64,000 nucleotides of DNA from Labrys monachus (GTDB lineage: Bacteria; Pseudomonadota; Alphaproteobacteria; Rhizobiales; Labraceae), in the NCBI RefSeq assembly GCF_030814655.1, contig NZ_JAUSVK010000001.1, positions 229,501 to 293,500 on the forward strand, given 5' to 3'. Under the pieces are notes generated by a model. The model saw only the letters and a list, made by a program, of their open reading frames with translations, did no database searches and was not told the origin of the DNA. Positions 56,021 through 64,000 of this stretch are shown here, one piece after another. Numbering within the stretch: position 1 is the first letter of the stretch; every line of letters begins with the position of its first letter. A program made the position numbers and the translations under genes.

Positions 56021-56995
56021 ATGATCGCCCACCCCCTGGTCCGGACCATCGGCCACCGCCTGGCCATGGGGGTGCTGTCGCTGTTCGTCGTCTCGCTGAT
56101 CATCTTCGCGGCCATCGCGGTCCTGCCCGGCGATTTCGCCCGGGCGACGCTGGGACGGTCGGCGACACCGGCCACGGTCGCGGCCTTCCAGAAGCAGCTC
56201 GGCCTCGACCGACCCGTGCCCGTGCGCTATCTCGACTGGATCGGCGGCGTCGTGCAGGGCGATTTCGGCAATTCCTTTTCCTCCGGCGTCGCCAGGCCGC
56301 GCACGGTGATGAGCATCGTCGGGCCGCGCCTGCGCAACACCCTGCTCCTGGCCGGGGTGACGGCGCTCCTCGCGGTGCCCCTGGCGCTGGGGCTCGGCCT
56401 GCTGGCGGCGATCTACCGCAACAGCTGGTTCGATCGCCTGGTCAACGCCATCACCCTCGTCGCCATCTCCTTCCCGGAATTCTTCGTGGCCTATGCCCTG
56501 ATGCTGTTCCTGGCGGTGAAATATCCGCTGTTCTATTCCCTGGCGCGCATCTCGCCGGAGATGACGGCCGGGGACATCGCGCTGCGGATCGGCCTGCCGG
56601 TGCTGACCCTGATGCTGGGCACCGTCGCGCATATGATGCGGATGACGCGAGCATCGATCGTCGGCCTGCTGGCCAGTCCCTATATCGAGATGGCGAGGCT
56701 GAAGGGGATCGCCCCCGGCCGGGTCATCCTGTGGCACGCTTTGCCCAATGCCTGGGCTCCCATCCTGTCGGTGATCGCCTTCAACCTCGCTTATCTGATC
56801 GTCGGGGTCGTGGTGGTCGAGGTGGTTTTCGTCTATCCGGGCATCGGCCAGGCCATGGTCGACGCGGTGCGCACCCGCGACATCCCGGTGGTGCAGGCCT
56901 GCGCGCTGATCTTTGCCGTCACCTTCATCCTGCTCAATCTCGTCGCCGATATCGTCGCCATCGCGACCAATCCCAAGCTGCTCCATCCCCGATGA
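56021..56995 (+). CDS. DppB/OppB-type ABC permease
   Basis: 324 residues from ATG 56021; the 90 nt after the binding-protein stop hold no other gene. Six membrane segments, with the N-terminal LGLDRPVPVRYLDWIGGVVQ, then GDFGNSF, and the coupling loop YIEMARLKGIAPGRVILWHA. The stop overlaps the start of the next permease (ATGA). Confidence 0.88.
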   Translation: MIAHPLVRTIGHRLAMGVLSLFVVSLIIFAAIAVLPGDFARATLGRSATPATVAAFQKQLGLDRPVPVRYLDWIGGVVQGDFGNSFSSGVARPRTVMSIVGPRLRNTLLLAGVTALLAVPLALGLGLLAAIYRNSWFDRLVNAITLVAISFPEFFVAYALMLFLAVKYPLFYSLARISPEMTAGDIALRIGLPVLTLMLGTVAHMMRMTRASIVGLLASPYIEMARLKGIAPGRVILWHALPNAWAPILSVIAFNLAYLIVGVVVVEVVFVYPGIGQAMVDAVRTRDIPVVQACALIFAVTFILLNLVADIVAIATNPKLLHPR

Positions 56996-57879
56996 TTCAC
57001 AAGCACGCCTCGCCCCTGGCGGCACATCGACTGCGGCCCCGGTTCCGCACCGCCGGCCGCCATATGCGGGGCGCGCCGGCGACCGCCTGGTTCGGCCTCG
57101 TCGTGATGGCGGTCTACGCGCTGCTGGCGGTGTTCGCGCCCCTGATCGCGCCCCATGGCGAAGCCGAGGTCGTGTCGTCCCAGCCCTTCGCGCCCTGGAG
57201 CTGGGCCTATCCGTTCGGGACCGACCAGCTCGGCCGGGACGTGCTGACCCGCCTCATCTACGGCGCGCGCAATTCGGTCGGCATCGCCGTCGTCACCACG
57301 TCGCTCGCCTTCGGCGCGGGCGGCGGGCTCGGCATCCTCTCGGCGATCACCGGGGGATGGGCCGATCAGGTGCTTTCCGCGCTGGTCGACACGCTGATGT
57401 CGATCCCGCAGCTGATCTTCGCACTGATCCTTCTCGCCCTCTTCGGCTCCTCGATTCCCAACATCGTGCTGATCATCGCGCTGCTGACGGCAACCCAGAT
57501 CTTCCGCCTGGCGCGGGCTACGGCCAGGGGCGTCGCGGTGATGGACTTCGTCGAATCCGCCCGGCTGCGGGGCGAGAAGCGGGGCTGGATCGTGATGCAG
57601 GAAATCCTGCCCAACATCCTGCCGATGCTGGTGGCGGAATTCGGCCTGCGCTTCTGCTTCGTCTTCCTGACGATCTCGGCCCTCTCCTTCCTCGGCTTGG
57701 GCATTCAGCCGCCATCGGCGGATTGGGGGACGATGGTGCGGGAAGGGGCCACCTTCATCAGCTATGGCGACATCACCCCGCTGATCCCCGCGGGGGCCAT
57801 CGCCGTGCTGACGGTGGCCGTCAATTTCGTGGTCGACTGGCTGCTGGACAAGACGAGCGGGCTGCGTGATGGACATTGA
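56992..57879 (+). CDS. DppC/OppC-type ABC permease
   Basis: 295 residues from ATG 56992. YPFGTDQLGRDVLTRLIYGA, then ARNSVGIA, is diagnostic of DppC proteins; coupling loop FVESARLRGEKRGWIVMQEI; LGLGIQPPSADWGTMV near the end. Partner of the DppB-type permease; overlaps the ATPase gene by 11 nt. Confidence 0.88.
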   Translation: MIHKHASPLAAHRLRPRFRTAGRHMRGAPATAWFGLVVMAVYALLAVFAPLIAPHGEAEVVSSQPFAPWSWAYPFGTDQLGRDVLTRLIYGARNSVGIAVVTTSLAFGAGGGLGILSAITGGWADQVLSALVDTLMSIPQLIFALILLALFGSSIPNIVLIIALLTATQIFRLARATARGVAVMDFVESARLRGEKRGWIVMQEILPNILPMLVAEFGLRFCFVFLTISALSFLGLGIQPPSADWGTMVREGATFISYGDITPLIPAGAIAVLTVAVNFVVDWLLDKTSGLRDGH

Positions 57880-59524
57880 CAGGGACGGCAGACACAAAAG
57901 GCCGCCGGGCGGCGTCCTGCTCGACATCCGCAATCTCGAGGTCGAGGGCCAGAGCGACGGCACCTGGCATCCGATCGTCAGGAATGTCAGCCTGACGCTG
58001 AGGCGCGGGGAAGTCCTCGGGGTGATCGGCGAGTCGGGGGCCGGAAAGTCGACGCTCGGCCTGGCGGCGGCCGGCTTCGCGCGCCCGGGATGCCGGTTCA
58101 CGGGAGGATCGGTCGTCTTCGACGGCGTCGATCTCCTGTCCCTGTCCGAAACCCGCAAGCGCCGGCTTCGCGGCGCGCGCATCGCCTATGTCGCGCAGAG
58201 CGCCGCCGCGGCCTTCAATCCGGCGCGAAGGCTGATCGACCAGACCGTCGAAACCGCGACCGTCCATGGCACGGCGCGGCGCCGGGAGGCGATCCTCGAC
58301 GCCCGGGATCTCTACCGGCGGCTCCGCCTGCCGGATCCGGACAGGGTGGGGGAGCGCTTCCCCCACCAGGTGTCGGGCGGGCAGCTGCAGCGCGTCATGA
58401 CCGCCATGGCGATGTCCTGCCGGCCCGACCTGATCATCTTCGACGAGCCGACGACGGCCCTCGACGTCACCACGCAGGTCGAGGTGCTCGCCGCCATCCG
58501 CCGCGTGGTCGAGGAATTCGGCACCGCCGCCCTCTACATCACCCACGACCTCGCGGTCGTCGCCCAGATGGCGGACCGCATCATGGTCCTGCGGCATGGC
58601 GGCACGGTCGAGGAAGCCCCGACGCGGCAGATGCTGTCGGCCCCGCGGGAGGCCTATACGAAGACCCTCTGGGCGGTGCGGGACCTCGCCAAGCCGGAAG
58701 CGGCGGGCGGCGAACCGATCCTGACGATATCCGGCATCACGGCCGCCTATGGATCGATGACCGCGCTGGACGATGTGTCCGTCACCATCCCGCGCGGCAC
58801 CACGGTGGCGGTCGTCGGCGAATCCGGCTCGGGCAAGTCGACCCTGGCACGGACCATCACCGGCCTGCTCCTGCCGAAGGCGGGCCATATCCTGTTCGAG
58901 GGCAAGCGCCTGCCGCCGGGCCTGCCGCAGCGGACGGCCGAGGACCTGCGCCGCATCCAGATGATCTATCAGTCGGCGGATACTGCGCTCAATCCCCGGC
59001 ATACCGTGCGCAAGCTGATCGGCCGGCCCCTCCAGTTCTATCGCGGCCTCAAGGGCGCGGCGCGCGATCGCCGCATCGTCGAGCTCCTGGAGATGATCGA
59101 GCTGAAGAGCGAGTATCTCGATCGCCTGCCCAGCGAGCTTTCAGGGGGGCAGAAACAGCGCATCTCGATCGCCCGGGCCTTGGCGGCGAGCCCCGATCTG
59201 ATCATCTGCGACGAAATCACCTCGGCGCTCGACCAGGTGGTGCAGGAGGAGATCCTGAAGCTCCTGCTGCGGCTGCAGCGCGAGCTGGCGATTTCCTACC
59301 TGTTCATCACGCATGACATCGCGACCGTGCGCGCCATCGCCGACGAGATCGTGGTCATGCATCGGGGCAAGGTCGTCGAGCAGGGGCCGAAGAGCCGCAT
59401 CCTGTCACCGCCGCACGATGCCTATACCGGCCTGCTCCTCTCCTCCGTTCCCCAGATGGACCCCGACTGGCTCGACGGCATCCTCGCCGGCAAGGAGGGC
59501 AGCCGCGATCCGGCGGCCGGATGA
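57869..59524 (+). CDS. Fused double ABC ATPase (DppD-DppF type)
   Basis: 551 residues from ATG 57869. Two ABC domains in one chain. First: Walker A GESGAGKST, signature VSGGQLQR, Walker B LIIFDEPTTALD, switch YITHDLAVVAQ. Second: Walker A GESGSGKST, signature LSGGQKQR, Walker B LIICDEITSALD, switch FITHDIATVRA. The tail of domain one has the Opp/Dpp element (PREAYTKTLW). The fusion supplies both ATPase subunits of the importer. Confidence 0.9.
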   Translation: MDIDRDGRHKRPPGGVLLDIRNLEVEGQSDGTWHPIVRNVSLTLRRGEVLGVIGESGAGKSTLGLAAAGFARPGCRFTGGSVVFDGVDLLSLSETRKRRLRGARIAYVAQSAAAAFNPARRLIDQTVETATVHGTARRREAILDARDLYRRLRLPDPDRVGERFPHQVSGGQLQRVMTAMAMSCRPDLIIFDEPTTALDVTTQVEVLAAIRRVVEEFGTAALYITHDLAVVAQMADRIMVLRHGGTVEEAPTRQMLSAPREAYTKTLWAVRDLAKPEAAGGEPILTISGITAAYGSMTALDDVSVTIPRGTTVAVVGESGSGKSTLARTITGLLLPKAGHILFEGKRLPPGLPQRTAEDLRRIQMIYQSADTALNPRHTVRKLIGRPLQFYRGLKGAARDRRIVELLEMIELKSEYLDRLPSELSGGQKQRISIARALAASPDLIICDEITSALDQVVQEEILKLLLRLQRELAISYLFITHDIATVRAIADEIVVMHRGKVVEQGPKSRILSPPHDAYTGLLLSSVPQMDPDWLDGILAGKEGSRDPAAG

Positions 59525-59649
59525 GCGGGCAGGCGCCGGCCATCGCCCGGACCGGTCGCCTGCCCAGGATTTGGGCACGCCTGTGCAAAACTCCTCCTTG
59601 TGCGGGTTTCCGTGCTTGATATCTTACGAAGAATATCAGGAGGTTTTCG

Positions 59650-60465
59650 ATGTCGAACAAAGCGGGCCTTGCGGCCGGACTTCTCTGCTCCGTCCTTCTG
59701 ACGCTCAATGCCCATGCGGCCGACGGCAAGGCGGAACTGCTCACGACGGGCACGATCGCCGTGGGCACGACGGGATCGGCCCCGCCGACCTCGATGATCG
59801 ACAAGTCCGGGGCCCTGGCCGGCTACGACATCGACGTCATGGACAAGATCGCGGCCGACCTCGGCGTCAAGGCGAAATTCACGCAGCTCGATTGGGCCGG
59901 CCTGCTGCCGGGGCTCGCCGCGCACCGCTTCGACGTCGTCGCTTCGGGCGTCACCCGCACCGGTGCCCGCCTGGCCTCCAAGCAATTCATCATGCTGTCG
60001 CCCTATATCGTGAACGGCGTGGCGATCACCAGGCTCGCAAGCAACGACACGATCAAGGGCTGGGCCGACGTTTGCGGCAAGCGCATGGGCACCGTCCGCG
60101 GGGCCAGCGAAGGCAAGGCGATCCTGGCGACGCTGCCCAAGGACTGCGTGACGAAAGTGGTGGAATATCCGGGCTGGACCGAGCTTTCGCTCGATCTCAA
60201 GAACCATCGCATCGACTGGATCGGCATGGATTATCTCGGCCCTTCCTACGAGGCTTCGCACGATCATGACCTCGTGACGCTGTCCGACGTCCGCGAGCGG
60301 GCGACGCAGAGCATCGCCGTGTCGGCCTCGGAACCGGAACTGGCCAAGGCGATGGACGGCCTGCTGGACAAATACCGCAAGGACGGCACACTGGCGGCCC
60401 TCGTCGAAAAATGGTTCGGCCAGAAGGTCGATTTCGGCAACCTGCCGCCGGATCCCAAGACCTGA
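59650..60465 (+). CDS. Amino-acid-type ABC substrate-binding protein (SBP_bac_3)
   Basis: 271 residues from ATG 59650, preceded by a strong AGGAGGT site. Signal peptide ends NAHAAD. Mature part: GTIAVGTTGSAPPTSMIDKS, GYDIDVMDKIAADLGVKAKF and GLAAHRFDVVASGVTRT, the polar amino acid binding fold. First gene of the next operon; its promoter lies in 59525-59649. Confidence 0.88.
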   Translation: MSNKAGLAAGLLCSVLLTLNAHAADGKAELLTTGTIAVGTTGSAPPTSMIDKSGALAGYDIDVMDKIAADLGVKAKFTQLDWAGLLPGLAAHRFDVVASGVTRTGARLASKQFIMLSPYIVNGVAITRLASNDTIKGWADVCGKRMGTVRGASEGKAILATLPKDCVTKVVEYPGWTELSLDLKNHRIDWIGMDYLGPSYEASHDHDLVTLSDVRERATQSIAVSASEPELAKAMDGLLDKYRKDGTLAALVEKWFGQKVDFGNLPPDPKT

Positions 60466-60532
60466 TATCGCCACCCCGGACGCGGCCCCGCCCCGCCAGG
60501 GATGATCGAAGGCGTCCAGAAAAGCAGGCTTC

Positions 60533-61312
60533 ATGAAGAAGAAAGTCGGGATCGTCACCACGGGCCAGAGTCCGCGGCACGAATATCGGTCGTTCCACAG
60601 GAATGCGCTGGCCGCCCTGGGCATCGATGCGGAGGTGTTCGAGCGCGCCTGCCTGGACGGCCACGGCCGCGAGGAGATCCGGGCGCATCAGATCGAGCCG
60701 AAGGACGGCCTCGGCATCGGCTGCTACGTCCATGACGACACGCCGGCGGACCGCCGCATGGGCCGGGGCTGGGAGGAGATCTTCGTCGATCAGGCCTGGT
60801 ATATCGAACGGGCCCAGGCCGCCATCGCCGCCCATGAGGCCGACGGCATGGACATCATCCTGATGTGCTGCGCGGAAATGTATCCGCCGCATTCCTTCAA
60901 GACGGGCGTGCCCCTGCTGCTGCCCTACCAGCTCATGTTCGACCTCGTCCGCCGGCAGGCCGAGGCGAAAGGCCATTTTCGCCTGGCTCTCCTGCTGCCG
61001 ACGCCGTGGCATATCGAACAGGATCGCGCGACCTGGACCTCGCAGCCCTGGATGGCGCAGGTGGAGGCCTCCTTCGGCGTCGGCATCGCCGGCGGCGAGG
61101 CCGTCGACCAGCTCCGGCACGGCGCTCCCTACGACCTCGCCTTGATCTGGGGCTATGGCGACGGCTTGGCGCCGCATGATCCCGAGGATCTCCTGGAGAG
61201 CATATCAAAGGCGTTGCGGTGTCCCGTGGTTACGCCCAATGTCCTCAACGTCTTCCAGGCGCGAGTCCTGCTCGCACCCGCCTGGCCGGAACGCATCCAC
61301 GTGGAGTTCTGA
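60533..61312 (+). CDS. AroM-family protein
   Basis: 259 residues. KKKVGIVTTGQSPRHEYRS at the start, then GMDIILMCCAEMYPPHSF and CPVVTPNVLNVFQARVLLAP at the end, fits the AroM family, relatives of the Asp/Glu racemase fold with paired-Cys positions (Cys in MCCAE). The in vivo role of AroM proteins is unsettled. Insertion between the binding protein and the ATPase of an amino-acid ABC operon suggests an enzyme acting on the imported solute, perhaps racemase-like. Starts 67 nt after the binding-protein gene and ends 3 nt before the ATPase gene. Confidence 0.7.
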   Translation: MKKKVGIVTTGQSPRHEYRSFHRNALAALGIDAEVFERACLDGHGREEIRAHQIEPKDGLGIGCYVHDDTPADRRMGRGWEEIFVDQAWYIERAQAAIAAHEADGMDIILMCCAEMYPPHSFKTGVPLLLPYQLMFDLVRRQAEAKGHFRLALLLPTPWHIEQDRATWTSQPWMAQVEASFGVGIAGGEAVDQLRHGAPYDLALIWGYGDGLAPHDPEDLLESISKALRCPVVTPNVLNVFQARVLLAPAWPERIHVEF

Positions 61313-61315
61313 CCG

Positions 61316-62104
61316 ATGACCGCCGACAGGGGACGCCCGGCACCCCCGATTCTCGAGGTGCATGGCGTCGTCAAGCGGCTCGGCGGCACCGACATCCTCA
61401 AGGGCATCAGCTTCACCGTCGCCGAAGGCAGCGTCGTGGCGATCATCGGGGCGTCGGGATCGGGCAAGAGCACGCTGCTGCGCTGCCTGAACATGCTCGT
61501 CGTCCCCGAGGACGGGGAGATCGTCTGGAAGGGCAAGCGCGTCGGCTGGACCCGCAGGGGCGAGGCCTGGCTGCGGCAGAAGGAGCGGGACCTGCTCGCC
61601 TACCGGACGAAGGTCGGCATGGTCTTCCAGAGCTTCAACCTGTTCCCGCAGATGACGGCCCTGGAAAACATCATCGAGGCGCCAATGATGGTGCTGAAGC
61701 GCTCGCGCGAAGAGGCGACCGCCCAGGCGAGGCAGCTTCTGGACAAGGTGCGGCTGTCCCACCGGTCGATGGCCTATCCGCACCAGATGTCCGGCGGCGA
61801 ACAGCAGCGCGTGGCGATCGCCCGGGCCCTCGCGATGCAGCCGGAGGCCATGCTGTTCGACGAGGTGACCTCGGCGCTCGATCCGGAACTGAAGGGCGAG
61901 GTGCTCGCTGTCATGCGCGGCCTCGCGGCGGAGGGGATGACCATGATCCTCGTCAGCCACGAGATGGGCTTCGTCCGCCAGGTCGCCGATGAGGTGCTGT
62001 TCATGCATCAGGGCGTGGTGCGCGAGCGGGGCCGGCCGGAGGATATCCTGGTTTCGCCCCGAACGCCCGAATTGCAGAGCTTTCTGCAGCGTGTCGTCGA
62101 TTGA
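61316..62104 (+). CDS. Polar amino acid ABC ATPase (GlnQ/HisP type)
   Basis: 262 residues. Walker A GASGSGKST, Q-loop VFQSFNLFPQMTALEN, signature MSGGEQQR, Walker B LFDEVTSALDPEL, switch VSHEMGFVRQVAD. All are typical of the amino-acid importer ATPases. The C-terminal PRTPELQSFLQRV matches as well. Confidence 0.9.
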   Translation: MTADRGRPAPPILEVHGVVKRLGGTDILKGISFTVAEGSVVAIIGASGSGKSTLLRCLNMLVVPEDGEIVWKGKRVGWTRRGEAWLRQKERDLLAYRTKVGMVFQSFNLFPQMTALENIIEAPMMVLKRSREEATAQARQLLDKVRLSHRSMAYPHQMSGGEQQRVAIARALAMQPEAMLFDEVTSALDPELKGEVLAVMRGLAAEGMTMILVSHEMGFVRQVADEVLFMHQGVVRERGRPEDILVSPRTPELQSFLQRVVD

Positions 62105-62109
62105 CGCGC

Positions 62110-62772
62110 ATGGACGTCCTGATCGCCCAGCTTCCCCGTTTCGCCGCCGCGGCCTGGCTCACGCTCTGGATGTTCGCGCTCGTCACCGTCCTCTCCACCG
62201 TGATCGGCGCAGGGCTCGCCGTGCTGTCCGAGGCTGCCGGGAAATGGGTGGCGGCGCCCCTTGCCCTCTTCGGCTGGATCTTCCGCGGCCTGCCGGAACT
62301 GGTGGTGCTGCTCGCCTGCTACCTCGCGCTGCCGGCCGTCGGCCTCGATCTCGGAGCGGTCGGGTCGGCCATCCTGGGGTTCACCCTCATCGGCATCGCC
62401 TATCAGGTCGAGATCTTCCGCGCCGGCCTTGCTTCCATCGACCGCAGGCTGTTCGAAGCGACGCGCGCCCTCGGCATGGGCTGGAGCCTCACCATGCGGC
62501 GCATCGTCCTGCCGCAGGTCGTCCGCATCGTCCTGCCGGCATGGGCCACCTTCGCCGCCGGCAACGTCAAGGCGTTCGCGGTCGCCTCGGCGATCGCGGT
62601 GACGGAGATCATGGCGGTCACCCGCCAGACGATCGCCATCTCCGACCAGCCCTTCCTCGTCATCCTGTTCGCGGCCGGCATCTATGCGGCCATGGCCAGC
62701 GTGCTGATGATCTTCGAGGCTTTCGTGTCGAGACGTTTCGCCGGCCGCTACGGCAGCGGCACGCGCGGGTGA
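62110..62772 (+). CDS. Amino acid ABC permease 1 (HisM/GlnP type)
   Basis: 220 residues from ATG 62110; a TTG at 62101 overlapping the ATPase stop is an alternative. FRGLPELVVLLACYLALPAV is the family's LFRGTPxLVQ region, and FEATRALGMGWSLTMRRIVL the coupling loop. Five or so membrane segments. Pairs with the next permease. Confidence 0.87.
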   Translation: MDVLIAQLPRFAAAAWLTLWMFALVTVLSTVIGAGLAVLSEAAGKWVAAPLALFGWIFRGLPELVVLLACYLALPAVGLDLGAVGSAILGFTLIGIAYQVEIFRAGLASIDRRLFEATRALGMGWSLTMRRIVLPQVVRIVLPAWATFAAGNVKAFAVASAIAVTEIMAVTRQTIAISDQPFLVILFAAGIYAAMASVLMIFEAFVSRRFAGRYGSGTRG

Positions 62773-62783
62773 GGGATTTCGGC

Positions 62784-63434
62784 ATGGATTGGACCGTCGT
62801 CACCGACAATGCCGGCCTGTTCGTCTCGGCGACGCTGAACACCGTCGCCATCGCCGCCACGACCATCGTCCTGTCGGTGCTGCTCGCCGTTCCGCTGGCG
62901 CTGATGCGCGATGCGCGATCGCCGCCGCTGCGCGTCGCCGGTGCCGTCTACAGCTGGTCGACACGGGCGATGCCGACCCTGTCGCTGCTGTTCCTGGCCT
63001 ATTACGGCTTGCCGCAACTCGGCATCTATCTCGATCCGCTGCCCGCCGCCATCGCCGGCCTGACGATCTCGGCCGCCGGCTACAACATGGAATATATCCG
63101 TGCCGCCCTCAAGGCGGTGCCGGCCGGGCAATACGAGGCCTGCCGCGCCCTGGGCATCCCCTTCGGACTGGCGCTTCGGCGGCTGATCCTGCCCCAGGCG
63201 ATGCGCATCCTGCTGCCGCCGCTCTCCTCCAACCTGACCCTTCTCCTCAAGGGCAGCGCGCTTGCGAGCCTCGTCGCCGTCAATGAACTGACGGGCCAGG
63301 CCATGGCCCTGATCTCCGACACCTACCGGCCGATCGAGATCCTCACCGTCGTCGGGCTGGTCTATCTCGCCCTCAACGGCGTCCTCGTCGGCGTGCAGAA
63401 GGCGGTGGAGAGACATTACCGCCTGCCGGCCTGA
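62784..63434 (+). CDS. Amino acid ABC permease 2 (HisQ/GlnP type)
   Basis: 216 residues from ATG 62784; a GTG at 62769 overlaps the previous stop and may be the true start. STRAMPTLSLLFLAYYGLPQ and QYEACRALGIPFGLALRRLI mark a histidine/glutamine-type permease. It completes the SBP-AroM-ATPase-permease-permease operon. Confidence 0.87.
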   Translation: MDWTVVTDNAGLFVSATLNTVAIAATTIVLSVLLAVPLALMRDARSPPLRVAGAVYSWSTRAMPTLSLLFLAYYGLPQLGIYLDPLPAAIAGLTISAAGYNMEYIRAALKAVPAGQYEACRALGIPFGLALRRLILPQAMRILLPPLSSNLTLLLKGSALASLVAVNELTGQAMALISDTYRPIEILTVVGLVYLALNGVLVGVQKAVERHYRLPA

Positions 63435-63463
63435 AATGCGCCGGCTTTCCCGGCGAGCCGCGG

Positions 63464-64000
63464 TCAGGCGGCAATGCGCCGGGAAAGGGCGGCGCGCAGG
63501 GCGCGGGCGGTGCCTTCGATACCGGCGGGCGTCACACGGGCGACGTCTACGCCGAACAGGTCCCGCATCATCTCCCGGCACCTCGCGGTTGCGACCAGGG
63601 TGCCGTCGGCCTCGACCGCCTCGATGCCGCCGGCCCTCTGGCCGGCTTCGTTGATGGCGTGCGCCTTCGCCGGATCCAGCCCCGGCACGTCCACCAGTTC
63701 CAGCCGGTCGGCCCACAGGCGCGCCGGCCATCCGCCCGCCCGGCCGAGCGGGCCCGCCGAGTGCAGATAGCGGCCCTCGTCACGCAGGACGGCGAGCACC
63801 GCCTTCACGCCGGACGCCGCCGTCCGCTGCTCCTGCGGCACCGGACGGATCCTCGCCGCGCTCTCGGCCATCAGCGCCGCCAGGTCGAAATTGCCGGAGA
63901 CGTCCCTGCCGTCCACGAAAACGCGGGCGAACCAGGGCGCCTCGCCGGCCGATCCCGAGCGCTGGAACCATTCGCCGACGCTGTGATGGGCGACGATCAT
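63464..64000 (-). CDS. Unrecognised protein, possibly truncated by the right edge
   Basis: 178 residues in the window, the first Met codon coinciding with base 64000, so the real start may lie outside. The C-terminal half (ELVDVPGLDPAKAHAINEAG, then EAVEADGTLVATARCREMMR) is protein-like, with no recognised domain or membrane segment. Convergent with the amino-acid ABC operon, with a 29-nt gap. It may belong to the same catabolic theme, but nothing proves it. Confidence 0.5.
   Translation of the reverse strand: MIVAHHSVGEWFQRSGSAGEAPWFARVFVDGRDVSGNFDLAALMAESAARIRPVPQEQRTAASGVKAVLAVLRDEGRYLHSAGPLGRAGGWPARLWADRLELVDVPGLDPAKAHAINEAGQRAGGIEAVEADGTLVATARCREMMRDLFGVDVARVTPAGIEGTARALRAALSRRIAA

Noticed and set aside
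54112-56175. 687-codon minus-strand frame
   Set aside because: Antisense of the oligopeptide-type binding protein and permease genes.

Overview
The window comes from a high-GC alphaproteobacterium, most likely of the order Hyphomicrobiales (Rhizobiales). The evidence is Ti-type tra genes, a GlpSTPQUV glycerol ABC transporter, a cobalamin-riboswitch-controlled ribonucleotide reductase, alphaproteobacterial Zur-like boxes, and dense ATGA/TGATG-coupled operons. The genus cannot be fixed from sequence reading alone.

The left part (about 1-29.2 kb) is an accessory, mosaic region. It opens with the 5' part of an alkaline phosphatase gene under a Zur-like box. Next comes a strip of gene debris: an IS5-family transposase N-terminus, a ParA ATPase, a CYTH gene cut by an IS3-type orfA remnant, and an HD-GYP scrap. 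A seven-gene block on the minus strand (3.2-9.6 kb) encodes a taurine/nitrate-type ABC importer, a D-hydantoinase-type amidohydrolase, an atypical SDR, a GlcG/HbpS-type protein and an orphan protein. It is faced by a divergent GntR regulator over a perfect 14-bp palindrome. A conjugation module follows: traD and traC are divergent from the TraA relaxase/helicase, with a recognisable RSF1010/Ti-type oriT between them. No traG lies next to traD.

Between two 72-nt repeats (14.6 and 24.0 kb) sits a 9.4-kb cargo block. It holds an alkaline phosphatase fragment, a methyltransferase plus FecBCD-type ABC operon behind a Zur-like box, and nrdAB behind a cobalamin riboswitch. NrdB has Phe in place of the radical Tyr and so looks like a class Ic (Mn/Fe) subunit. 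The mobile region ends with an AlpA-type regulator, a sugar-nucleotide epimerase-like gene, a GNAT gene, a HigBA-type toxin-antitoxin pair and a large serine recombinase whose frame runs through a strong terminator at 29.2 kb.

The right part (29.5-64 kb) reads like ordinary chromosome. It has small secreted proteins, an arsenic operon with two unrelated arsenate reductases, and a TPR protein. It also carries a complete glycerol uptake and catabolism locus: glpV-U-Q-P-T-S and glpR on minus, glpD-glpK on plus, with a 2OG-oxygenase-like gene and a 22-codon leader ORF. A TetR-aminotransferase-ornithine cyclodeaminase-flavin oxidoreductase operon is divergent from an oligopeptide-type ABC operon. 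An amino-acid ABC operon with an embedded AroM-like gene closes the window.

Strongest leads: the Phe-radical-site RNR under B12 control next to a Zur-like-box transporter operon; the oriT; the complementary degeneration of the GlpS/GlpT ATPase pair; and the leader ORF coupled to glpD.
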